In this document: one piece after another, positions 24,546-32,830 of the stretch
Position numbering within the stretch: position 1 is the first letter of the stretch
How the letters are laid out: each line of letters opens with the position of its first letter
Assembly: GCA_009841255.1 (NCBI GenBank)
Contig: VXMD01000083.1
Span: 62,001 to 126,000, forward strand
Reading direction: 5' to 3'
Length of the DNA: 64,000 nucleotides
From: Candidatus Poribacteria bacterium
GTDB lineage: Bacteria > Poribacteria > WGA-4E > WGA-3G
Translations under genes and position numbers: made by a program
Notes under the pieces: generated by a model
The model's input: the letters and a program-made list of their open reading frames with translations, nothing else
What the model was told of the DNA's origin: nothing
Databases searched by the model: none

Positions 24546-25541
24546 ATGCCGACAATTCCACAAGCTCGGTTCACTGAACTTCTAAGCGACATCGAACCAA
24601 GCCCCACAACCAAAAGGAACGCCTCTTCCGCTCACACAGCATTACGTGATTTTCTCAAAGATGATAAAGACTTCAAAGAATATCATGAAAATACCTTTTT
24701 ATCAGGGTCTTACAAGAGAGATACAGCAAATCGTCCTCGTACAAAAAATGGGCAGACTGATCGTCCTGATATTGATATTATCGTAGTGACAACTCATACT
24801 CTCAGTGATAGTCCGAAAGAAGTCGTTGATTTACTCTACAAAACTCTGAAGAAAAAGTATTCTGATATCCGCAGACAGACGCGCTCGGTGGGAATTGAGT
24901 CTTCTAAAGCCGACATGGATGTTGTTCCAATTATACCGGATGGAACAATGTACCGTATTCCTGACAGAAAACAGGAACAATGGATAAAAACAAATCCTCC
25001 CGGACATACAACTTGGACGACAGAGACAAACACTGCTGCCGGAGGTCGCTTTAAGCCATTGGTTAAATTAATGAAGTGGTGGAGGCGTGAAAATCCAACT
25101 ATTTCTAAAAAACCAAAAGGGTTTGTTATTGAGTGCATTACTGCTGAGTGCATGGATTATGAAGAAACCTACTACGGCGAACTGTTTGTCAAAACTTTAG
25201 AGAAGATTGTTGAAAAGTACAAGATGGATTACCTTTTAGGCACGGTTCCAAACATCCCAGATCCGGCGGTTCCTGGCAATTTTGTCACAACTAGCATAAC
25301 TGTTGATGCATTCACCGGCTTTTACAATAAAGCAAAGTCCCACGCCGAACTGGGTCGAAAGGCTCTGAACAAAACTGATCCAGAGGAAGCGACAAAGTTG
25401 TGGAAACAGATTTTTGGTGATCGCTTCCCTAAAACAGAAGGAACAAAGTCCGAGGGACTGTTGGCCGCACCAGTAACATTATCATCACCCACTTTTTCAA
25501 ACAAACCAATTGTTCCCAAAGAACCTAAAGGATTTGCCTGA
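24546..25541 (+). CDS. CBASS CD-NTase (cyclic oligonucleotide synthase)
   Basis: 331 residues. The nucleotidyltransferase core has G54-S55 ([10 protein letters not shown]), D75 and D77 in RPDIDIIVV, and a further acidic motif KADMDVVPI (D123/D125), so the active site looks intact. The C-terminal helical part is followed by a flexible, Pro/Ser-rich tail ending KEPKGFA. In type II CBASS the C-terminus is conjugated by Cap2, and a small terminal residue in a disordered tail suits this. RBS AAGGAG. Its stop overlaps the Cap2 ATG by 1 nt. SAVED effectors usually respond to cyclic trinucleotides, so such a product is likely. Confidence 0.88.
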   Translation: MPTIPQARFTELLSDIEPSPTTKRNASSAHTALRDFLKDDKDFKEYHENTFLSGSYKRDTANRPRTKNGQTDRPDIDIIVVTTHTLSDSPKEVVDLLYKTLKKKYSDIRRQTRSVGIESSKADMDVVPIIPDGTMYRIPDRKQEQWIKTNPPGHTTWTTETNTAAGGRFKPLVKLMKWWRRENPTISKKPKGFVIECITAECMDYEETYYGELFVKTLEKIVEKYKMDYLLGTVPNIPDPAVPGNFVTTSITVDAFTGFYNKAKSHAELGRKALNKTDPEEATKLWKQIFGDRFPKTEGTKSEGLLAAPVTLSSPTFSNKPIVPKEPKGFA

Positions 25542-27283
25542 TGTGGTTTCTGAAAAATCCGGAGAGACTCCATAAAGAACGAGAGGCAATTACCACATTG
25601 GATTCTGAGGCAGACTGGCTACTGTTAGTAGACTGGAGGTTGAATGACGACACAACATTATGCCTTGTTGCTGATATCGAGGTGCATGGACGCTGTTATT
25701 CAGTAATCATGCTCTATCCGACTAACTACCCGGCCAGTCCACCAACTGTGCGCCCGCAAGAAGAAGACCAGATATGGTCAACACACCAGTATCCTTCTGG
25801 TGAACTCTGTCTTGAGTGGGGACCTGATACTTGGCATGAGGGAATAACTGGTGCTGATATGCTTATCAGCACTCATAAACTGTTAGAAACTGAGAATGTA
25901 ATAGAAAATTCACCACCAATAGTGGCCCCCTCTAGGCATTCGTTGACACTAGGTCAGGAATTAAGATTTAAGTATCTGCGATTTATCGCTGATACATCCG
26001 TCATTTCTTATATACAATCGCTTCCTGAAAAAATTGCAGGAACTATCCAATTTCACGTGATGTTTTCTCAAGAAAATTTAGTTGCTTTTATAGAGAGCGT
26101 TTCTCCTCACAATATCGCAAAATGGTGTCATCCTACACTGCCTCCAGAATTGGAAAAAACCACTAGTCAGATTGAAGGTCACTTCTTCAAAACTACTCTG
26201 GAAGCCGAAGTTTTGATATCTCAACTGTTGGAATCACCTTTTGATGTTCTTGAAGCACAAAATTATGATGTTTCAAAACTCAGATCTTCGTCAACTAGTC
26301 TTGCTCTAATCATTGATGCTAGCGCAGGGATCCACCTGTTTTTAACCTCAAATGAAAAAGAATGGAGTCGATTCGCTCAGGTGGATATCAATAGCAAAGA
26401 AAAAAATCCTCGTCTTTTACCACAGTTTATCAATCTCAATACAAAAACGGTTGGAATTGCTGGACTTGGTTCGGCAGGCAGTAAAATTGCCATTTCTCTC
26501 GCACGAACCGGGGTCCGCAATTTCTTTCTTGTTGATCATGATGTGTTTCTCCAAGAAAATATATGTCGTCATGAACTCAACTGGGAAGACGTGGGCCAAC
26601 ACAAAGTTGATGGAATTGCACATCAATTGAAACTTATTGCCCCAGATGTCAATGTGAAATGCTCTCGTATCAAACTCTCAGGACAAGAAGCCACTGCGAC
26701 TGTTGATAGTGTGCTTTCTCAACTTGGTGCCTGTGATCTCATCATTGATGCGACGGCTGACCCCTGTACTCTTAACCAATTGTCAACTGTCGCAAGCCAG
26801 CAGTTGAAACCCATAGTTTGGCTTAAAGTCTACCCTGGAGGCATTGGCGGAATAATAGCCCGATTCCGTCCTAACGAGGATCCAGACCCACAAATAGCCC
26901 GTGCTGCTTTTCACGAATATCTTGAAAAACTAGAACTACCAGAAATACAAAAAACTGTTGATTACACGACAGTTAACAACGATGGAGAAACTATTGTGGC
27001 GAGTGATGCGGATGTTACTCTCATCGCGGCAAATGCTACTCGAATGGCACTGGATATCTTAATTAAACGTGAACCATCAGATTTTCCTTATTCTCTATAT
27101 TTGATTGGACTCAGTCGGGGCTGGATTTTTGATCAGCCGTTCCACACCATTCCCATAAATCTTCCAGAAGTCCAACCTACCATCACTGTATCAGAACTTT
27201 CAGAGGATGAAGCCAATGAAAACCGCGACTTCATAGAACAACTGATTTTGAAGCAGAAAAATGAAAATTCATCTACCAACTGA
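25541..27283 (+). CDS. Cap2-like E2-E1 fusion protein
   Basis: 580 residues. Residues about 20-120 form an E2-like (UBC) domain with YPTNYPASPPTVRP and the likely catalytic C90 in SGELCLEWGPDTWHEG. From about 295 an E1/ThiF adenylation domain follows, with VGIAGLGSAGSKIA (GxGxxG at 308-313), VDHDVFLQENICRHEL and LIIDATADP. In CBASS this protein conjugates the CD-NTase C-terminus to a target. Striking: the last Cys is C409, and residues 410-580 contain none, although the E1 catalytic Cys is expected near the C-terminus. The C-terminal block GWIFDQPFHTIPINLPE is otherwise family-like. Overlaps cap3 by 23 nt. Confidence 0.87.
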   Translation: MWFLKNPERLHKEREAITTLDSEADWLLLVDWRLNDDTTLCLVADIEVHGRCYSVIMLYPTNYPASPPTVRPQEEDQIWSTHQYPSGELCLEWGPDTWHEGITGADMLISTHKLLETENVIENSPPIVAPSRHSLTLGQELRFKYLRFIADTSVISYIQSLPEKIAGTIQFHVMFSQENLVAFIESVSPHNIAKWCHPTLPPELEKTTSQIEGHFFKTTLEAEVLISQLLESPFDVLEAQNYDVSKLRSSSTSLALIIDASAGIHLFLTSNEKEWSRFAQVDINSKEKNPRLLPQFINLNTKTVGIAGLGSAGSKIAISLARTGVRNFFLVDHDVFLQENICRHELNWEDVGQHKVDGIAHQLKLIAPDVNVKCSRIKLSGQEATATVDSVLSQLGACDLIIDATADPCTLNQLSTVASQQLKPIVWLKVYPGGIGGIIARFRPNEDPDPQIARAAFHEYLEKLELPEIQKTVDYTTVNNDGETIVASDADVTLIAANATRMALDILIKREPSDFPYSLYLIGLSRGWIFDQPFHTIPINLPEVQPTITVSELSEDEANENRDFIEQLILKQKNENSSTN

Positions 27284-27731
27284 CATCCAAAAGAAACTTA
27301 TCCCTGTTCTTGAAAGAGCTGGTAATCAGGAAATTGGTGGTGTGCTTATGGGAGAACACATTGCCGAAGCAGTATTCCGTATCGTTGATTTGACTATTCA
27401 GGAACAATTTGGCAGTGTAGCGTTTTTTCTCCGTTTAGTAACGGATATTGTTAAACCGTTGAAAGGATTCTTTAAACGGACAGGACATAATTATAGAAAA
27501 TTTAACTATCTCGGAGAATGGCATTCACACCCTTCGTTCTTACCCGTGCCGAGCCAGAAAGATATCCAATCAATGCAGGAAATTGTAACTGACTCTGATA
27601 CCGGAGCGAATTTTGTCATCTTGCTTATTGTGAAAATTAAAAACGCGCAGGAAATAGAAGCAACAGCAACAGTTTTTTTTCAAGATGGACAATTCTGTGA
27701 ATGTGAACTGATAAAGGAGAAATTAATTTGA
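27261..27731 (+). CDS. Cap3-like JAMM (JAB1/MPN) isopeptidase
   Basis: 156 residues. The zinc motif is complete: E24 in NQEIGGVLMG, H88-S89-H90 in GEWHSHPSF, then S98 and D101 after seven and two residues. Cap3 removes CD-NTase conjugates made by Cap2. The gene starts inside the end of cap2 and ends overlapping the effector start, so the four genes are translationally coupled. Confidence 0.88.
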   Translation: MKIHLPTDIQKKLIPVLERAGNQEIGGVLMGEHIAEAVFRIVDLTIQEQFGSVAFFLRLVTDIVKPLKGFFKRTGHNYRKFNYLGEWHSHPSFLPVPSQKDIQSMQEIVTDSDTGANFVILLIVKIKNAQEIEATATVFFQDGQFCECELIKEKLI

Positions 27732-29170
27732 GTCAAAAACGACTATCTTCGTCTCTACTGTCACCCCAATCCAGAGGGGGCGATATCGCAGAAGGAGGCT
27801 TCCAATATCAATTCGACTCAACTATTGCTCAAATTCCCAATTGGCTTGCCCAAGATGGGTTTACGGAGATGATTCGAGAAGCCCTAGGTGATGCCGAAGC
27901 GAAGTTCTTTGTTCCTAGTGTCGGCTTTCGGTATGAACTTGTTGAATATAAGAATTATCAATTGAAAGGGAGTAAATTTTGGGAGGAGATTGAGCACTTC
28001 CGGGAAATAGACCGGCAAGATCCGGATTCCTATCAGCAATTCGTACTGGCTTGTAAATCGGTTACTGACGAATTAACACCGATAACAAATGCTTTAAAAC
28101 GGGTTCGGGATCCCTATTCTTTCTACGATACAGCACACCAGATACAAGATACCTCCTACGCCGATTTCGTTGAAGTTGTGGAAGCCCGAAACAAATCAAA
28201 GGATATAGCCAATTTTTTATTTTTAAAAGTGCGCTTCAAACTTGATTCCACAAATGCTGAATCTCATCCTCGAGGACTTTTTATAGAGGAGATGAAGCGA
28301 TATTTTCCAGAATTTAATAAATTGTCGGGAGAAGTCACTGATGCTGCTTACACCCAACTGATTGAGTTAGTGAAATCCCGAAGGAATAAACCGATTTACA
28401 GACATGAACTAGAAAAAGCAATTTGGCACGGAACAAAAGAAAAAGATAGACCCAAATCTACTATAAAAATTCATACAGAGCATGATGAAAACACTGATAA
28501 AGGCCCCGATGGTTGCCTCCAGTTTGATTGGAAGAGCGTTTTTGGAGGTCCCAGTCGCAACTTTCCACTAGTAGGAGAATGGAACAGGAAGGTTATTAAG
28601 CAACTCCAGTCCACAAAAGAGTGGTTAATTTCAACAAAGCGGTCTCGTCATATTCATCTGAATGGACATCGCAGGCTATCTGCGTCTGTTGCAATTGGCT
28701 CAATCTTTTCTGCTGTTGCAGGTTTCACAATTGACATAGAAACTAAAGATGGGATTTGGCGGACTAATAGCCATGCTAAGGAAGACACGCCAGATTATCA
28801 ATGGCAGCAATCTATTGATGAAGGATCAACTGGTGAAATAGCGGTGGGAATTTCGATACTGAAAGATACCGCCAATGAAGAAGTAGAAAGATACTTAGAG
28901 ACGAAGCACTTCCAAGGAAAGCGACTTTATCTGTTCAGCAACATGGTTCTTCAATCAGATGATCAAGCAAACCGGGCAGTACAAAAAGCGAAGTCAGTGA
29001 TCCAAGAGTTGACCAGCAAAACACAAGCGCAGAAAATTCATCTTTTCTTTGCGGGACCTGCACAGTTTGCACTTTTTTTAGGACATCGCTTGAATACACT
29101 TGGTGAAATCCAATGCTATGAACGGATTTCACCAAATATATATGTTCCAACAGTACTCATAGAAACTTAG
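27728..29170 (+). CDS. Cap4-like effector: N-terminal nuclease domain plus SAVED domain
   Basis: 480 residues, TTG start overlapping the cap3 TGA, with AAGGAG upstream. The N-terminus RGGDIAEGGFQYQFD resembles the DUF4297 entry motif. VGFRYELVEYKNYQLK (E73-x-K75) fits a PD-(D/E)XK nuclease. The C-terminal half, from about 270, looks like SAVED: EWNRKVIKQL, ASVAIGSIFSAVAGF, GEIAVGISIL, LYLFSNMVLQSDDQANRAVQKAK and KIHLFFAGPAQFALFLGHRLN, ending YERISPNIYVPTV. SAVED binds the cyclic nucleotide and activates the nuclease to degrade DNA. Assignment of SAVED is strong; that of the nuclease is moderate. Confidence 0.83.
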   Translation: MSQKRLSSSLLSPQSRGGDIAEGGFQYQFDSTIAQIPNWLAQDGFTEMIREALGDAEAKFFVPSVGFRYELVEYKNYQLKGSKFWEEIEHFREIDRQDPDSYQQFVLACKSVTDELTPITNALKRVRDPYSFYDTAHQIQDTSYADFVEVVEARNKSKDIANFLFLKVRFKLDSTNAESHPRGLFIEEMKRYFPEFNKLSGEVTDAAYTQLIELVKSRRNKPIYRHELEKAIWHGTKEKDRPKSTIKIHTEHDENTDKGPDGCLQFDWKSVFGGPSRNFPLVGEWNRKVIKQLQSTKEWLISTKRSRHIHLNGHRRLSASVAIGSIFSAVAGFTIDIETKDGIWRTNSHAKEDTPDYQWQQSIDEGSTGEIAVGISILKDTANEEVERYLETKHFQGKRLYLFSNMVLQSDDQANRAVQKAKSVIQELTSKTQAQKIHLFFAGPAQFALFLGHRLNTLGEIQCYERISPNIYVPTVLIET

Positions 29171-29286
29171 AAATCTCAATTTCAAGAATATCAAACACTA
29201 CACGGAAATCCAACTTTATAGTCCGTCATGAGCTTCTGAATAGGTTTGTGTCATACCACTTCACTAGACTCCCTATTCGATGGGTT

Positions 29287-31167
29287 TTAGGCTGACTGGT
29301 ACCTCAACATCGCAGCGATGTCGTCCGGTAACTGAAGATCATTCTTCTGCTCAAAGTCAGCAACGCTTTCGTAGTCGTTATGAAATGATGCGATGATATC
29401 CGTTCCCAGGTCCTTAGCAACAGTCAAATCTGCCCTAGCTTTTTCCCACTCTTTCAGGTGTAACCATGCCTCGCCACGGTTGCAATATGCCTTAGTATAA
29501 TCGGATTTTAGTTCAATTGCATAACTATAGTCTTGTACCGCCTTGCTATAGTCCTTCTTAGCACCGTAGGAAATTCCTCGATTGAAATATGCTTTAGCAT
29601 GGTTTTGATTCAGTTCAATCGTCATAGTATAATCCTGTATCGCCTTATCATGGTCACCTTTCAAAGCGTAAATAATCCCGCGATCGTTAAACGCCTCAGC
29701 AAAGTCAGGTTTGAGTTCAATTGCTGTAGTATAGTTTTGAAGTTCTCGGTCACGGTCACCCATTTCTCTATAGGCTATAGCCCGATTGTAATATAGGCCG
29801 GCAAAGTCAGGTTTGAGTTCAATTGCTCTGTTATGGTTTTCAATAGCCTTGTCATATTCGCCTTTTTTCTCATAAGCAACACCAAGATTAGCATATACCT
29901 CTGCATAGTCATTTTTCAGGGCTAAAACCGTTTTAAAGTCTGCGATAGCTTTGTCGAATTCGCCTTTGGTGGCAAATGCCGCGCCTCGATTGGCATATCC
30001 CTCTGTATAATAAGGTGCCAGTTCTATCACCGCATTAAAGTCTTTTATGGCGTTATCAATCTCCCCATTTTTGTGATAGGCTAAACCGCGATTGTTATAA
30101 GCTGATACATAATCAGGTTTCAGTTTTATCACTGTGTTATAATGCTGAATGGCACGCTCATACTCGCCTTGTTTGCTGTAAGCGATACCGAGATTATTAT
30201 AGGCTGAAACATAATCTGGTTTCAATTCTATCGCCTTATGGTAATCTCGGATGGCGTTATCAAAATCGCCTATGTGATAGTAAACAATACCGCGATTGTT
30301 ATATGCCGAGGCATAATCAGGTTTCAGTTTTATTGCCATATTATGGTCTTGGATGGCTCTGTCAAAATCACCTGCATCGGCGTAAACAGAACCACGATTG
30401 TTATAGCCTTCCGGAAAGTCTGGCCTTAGTTCCAATGCTTCGGTGTAATGCACAATAGCTCGTTCATACCATTTCAGTTTTTCGTCCCAGTTCTGCACCG
30501 AGTCGGCTCTTTTTCGACAAGTTTTCCCTCTATGAAACTGTGTATAGGCACTCTCATGGATGGTCCAATTTCTGATGAAATCCTGAAGATCGTTGAGGAT
30601 AGTTTCCGTAGAAATCCCATGAGATTTGCGCAGATACTCCAGCATGGACAATTTGAGGTCAGCAGGGATAGTAATCACCTCATCTGGGTTAACGAAGCCC
30701 TTGGGGGGTCGAACAAATACTGTTTTCTGGGCAATAATACGCTGCTTCGGCTTGTACGGTTGTTGGAGATAGCCAGTTACTGAGTCTCTTTTTTGCAAAA
30801 TGACCCTGCCGTCCTCACTAGGCGCACCGTCGCAAGCAAAGAAAAGGGCGATGTGGAAATCCGTTGTGAATTCAATGAGATTGGTTATACCTCCTTGGTG
30901 GTGGAGTTCGGTCAGGATTTCAAATTCGTCCGCTTTCTCAGCATATTTTTTTGCCTCGTCCAGAATTTCTTTTTGGACGAATTCTATCTCAAAATCGTCT
31001 GCTTCAATATCGTACTCATACTGGCGGTAGAGACTTGACACGACTTTCCCATAGGACCTACTTTCCCCTCGAAAGATGTAATTTCCATCGGCAGATTTTT
31101 CGGCTATTTCGCAGATTTTTTGTAGGACGCTACTGAGTTTATTCTGGGGGTCAGATTGAGTGTTCAT
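29287..31167 (-). CDS. FRG domain protein with about eleven TPR repeats
   Basis: 626 residues. The N-terminal 200 residues carry an FRG domain: NYIFRGESRSYGKVVSSLYRQ, then EILTELHHQGGITNLIEFTTDF, HIALFFACD. From about 225 on there are successive 34-residue TPR units of the type AIELKPDYVSAYNNRGIAYSKQGEYERAIQ in outline. Their near-identity suggests recent tandem duplication. FRG proteins occur in defence islands but have no settled reaction. The gene is convergent with the CBASS operon and may be an independent defence factor. Confidence 0.85.
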   Translation of the reverse strand: MNTQSDPQNKLSSVLQKICEIAEKSADGNYIFRGESRSYGKVVSSLYRQYEYDIEADDFEIEFVQKEILDEAKKYAEKADEFEILTELHHQGGITNLIEFTTDFHIALFFACDGAPSEDGRVILQKRDSVTGYLQQPYKPKQRIIAQKTVFVRPPKGFVNPDEVITIPADLKLSMLEYLRKSHGISTETILNDLQDFIRNWTIHESAYTQFHRGKTCRKRADSVQNWDEKLKWYERAIVHYTEALELRPDFPEGYNNRGSVYADAGDFDRAIQDHNMAIKLKPDYASAYNNRGIVYYHIGDFDNAIRDYHKAIELKPDYVSAYNNLGIAYSKQGEYERAIQHYNTVIKLKPDYVSAYNNRGLAYHKNGEIDNAIKDFNAVIELAPYYTEGYANRGAAFATKGEFDKAIADFKTVLALKNDYAEVYANLGVAYEKKGEYDKAIENHNRAIELKPDFAGLYYNRAIAYREMGDRDRELQNYTTAIELKPDFAEAFNDRGIIYALKGDHDKAIQDYTMTIELNQNHAKAYFNRGISYGAKKDYSKAVQDYSYAIELKSDYTKAYCNRGEAWLHLKEWEKARADLTVAKDLGTDIIASFHNDYESVADFEQKNDLQLPDDIAAMLRYQSA

Positions 31168-31249
31168 TCATTTTTCTCCATACAGGTACTGGTGTTCAGC
31201 ATTACAATGATACCCTACTCACCAAAGGATATCAATGAAAATTTAGGCG

Positions 31250-31858
31250 TTATGAATCTTCTCGACTCAGAACTTCCCTATCTTCAGATGAAGGGGGTTT
31301 CGGATCCCATTGGATACCTGTGCGTTCCGCAATAATCTTTTCCGCTTCCGATTTCGCGCTACCGTCTATTATCTTAGACTTAGACAGATATTTTCGAAAG
31401 TTAGCAATAGCTTCCTGTTGATTATCAAGCTCAAAAGTGCAAAATCTCCTATTTCTCCACGGGACATGGGTTTTATACGCGAAGTAGAAATCCCATCTTC
31501 TACCATTGGTGATAACACCGAGGTCCACACCTGCTTGAAAGACATAACGGGCTATCTGATCTTGAGGTGCCTCTATTTCAACACTGGCACTCCATCGTTT
31601 ACATTCAACCAAAACCAGCGGTTTCCCCTCATCCTGTAAAGCATAGTCAACTTTGTTGTCATTTCCAACTCGGAATTCTGGAAAAACCTCCAATGTGTCT
31701 AGATTTGCATAGTTCCACCCTAAGGCTGTGAGAATAGGCAGTACCACAAACTGCTTGGTCGCGGCTTCGTCAAAGTCCATGTCTCTAATTTTCCCCGTAA
31801 ATTTTACAATGTCAGAAATCGCTTGTGTTAACTTCTCGGCGTTGTCTTGTTCCTGCAT
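31250..31858 (-). CDS. Stand-alone HsdR-N-like nuclease domain
   Basis: 202 residues resembling the N-terminal nuclease domain of type I restriction enzymes. KQFVVLPILTALGWN is followed by EVFPEFRVGNDNKVDYALQ and PLVLVECKRWS (the D...ExK active site), then QIARYVFQAGVDLGVITNGRRWDFYF. No helicase, HsdS or HsdM is adjacent. Such isolated domains are frequent in mobile or defence regions. RBS AAAGGT lies 4 nt before ATG. Confidence 0.83.
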   Translation of the reverse strand: MQEQDNAEKLTQAISDIVKFTGKIRDMDFDEAATKQFVVLPILTALGWNYANLDTLEVFPEFRVGNDNKVDYALQDEGKPLVLVECKRWSASVEIEAPQDQIARYVFQAGVDLGVITNGRRWDFYFAYKTHVPWRNRRFCTFELDNQQEAIANFRKYLSKSKIIDGSAKSEAEKIIAERTGIQWDPKPPSSEDREVLSREDS

Positions 31859-31935
31859 ATTTACCTTTTATTTTCATAAGTGCGGTGTTGTTCAATATGA
31901 AGTGTATCAAGCGAAAAAGCCTTGAATTGCATCCT

Positions 31936-32349
31936 CTAATCGCGTGGTTCGACTGTTGGCATCTGTTCGGTCCGTCCCAAACGAACATTTTTATCTGACT
32001 GGAACTGCGGTGGTTGGTCAATAGGTTGATCGTTATTAAGATGTTTAAAATGCTGCGTGATAAAAGTTGCCAACCCGTAAGCACCAAGGCTATCCGCGAG
32101 AACTTTAAGCCTGAGTTCATAGATTTCAATATCGGTAAGTTCCAATAAACCGTTTCGCCACGCGGCGATTCTCTCAGCTTTGACGCGCTCTTCCTTCGCT
32201 TGCAACGCTCTTGTTTCTTGAATCTGCTCTACCATCGTAGGGATATCTGGATCATTCGCTAGCCATTTATGTCGCTTAGCGGTGTAATCATAGTCGCGCG
32301 GTTTACATTTCTGCAGAAACCGTGCGGCATACTCTGTCTTCCGTAACAC
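31936..32349 (-). CDS. Hypothetical protein, possibly N-terminally truncated
   Basis: 137 residues from a GTG; no family recognised. It is highly charged and helical (ALQAKEERVKAERIAAWRNGLLELTDIEIYELRLKVLADSLGAY), ending in a Gln/Pro-rich tail. Upstream in frame there is a stop within a few codons and no clear SD. It could be a remnant of a longer gene at the edge of the defence island. Confidence 0.4.
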   Translation of the reverse strand: MLRKTEYAARFLQKCKPRDYDYTAKRHKWLANDPDIPTMVEQIQETRALQAKEERVKAERIAAWRNGLLELTDIEIYELRLKVLADSLGAYGLATFITQHFKHLNNDQPIDQPPQFQSDKNVRLGRTEQMPTVEPRD

Positions 32350-32830
32350 TGTTCGGTGGTTTTTTATCAGTCAACATAACCCAAATTGCCACCTTTCATT
32401 TACATAGCACCCCTATGGGGTGCGGCTCCGTAAATATCCGATTTTCTATAGACATAACACCCCTACGGGGTATGAAGAGACACTCTTCCTTGAAAAATCC
32501 GTGTTTAAACACCCAAAACCTATCAGGTAGCAACTTGGGTTAGCATAACACAAAATAGGATATTTTATTGAATTAGCATATCACGATACGGAACCAGATG
32601 TCAAGGAAAACCGAATCATGATTAGAGCCATACGATTTTCGGTTTTCCGCTGATTCTATAGGATAAATCGCGAACTGGAACTCGCTCTTACAAGGATGTG
32701 TCGGGAATCGGAGTTCCCTCCTACAGAAGAATGGATGACTCCGATTATGCAACAACATAAGTCCCATAAACGAGTGAAGATATGATATACTGCAACCCAA
32801 CCACAATCTAAATAGCAGAGGTAAAAAATC
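32350..32830. repeat. Repeat-rich intergenic region
   Basis: A 481-nt gap without a gene. It holds the perfect palindrome GCACCCCTATGGGGTGC (32407-32423) and ACCCCTACGGGGT (32459-32471) preceded by GATTTTCTATAGACATA. That latter string recurs at 35443-35460. It also holds a 25-nt repeat at 32700-32724 shared with 62340. A TATACT box at 32786-32791 may serve the next gene, but I see no good -35. Confidence 0.6.
32700..32724 (-). repeat. 25-bp dispersed repeat, copy 1
   Basis: Reads GTAGGAGGGAACTCC on the minus strand and continues GATTCCCGAC. The copy at 62340-62364 on the plus strand differs at one base. Confidence 0.75.

Noticed and set aside
29287-31167. FRG-TPR gene as a fifth CBASS gene
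   Set aside because: It is on the opposite strand and convergent, so it cannot be in the CBASS operon, although it belongs to the same island.
31936-32349. Phage terminase or transposase remnant
   Set aside because: The helical charged sequence has no catalytic motif that would support such a call; left as hypothetical.
32401-32480. CRISPR-like pair of short palindromes
   Set aside because: Only two units with different flanks and no regular spacing; they fit dispersed palindromic repeats better. No CRISPR array is visible anywhere.
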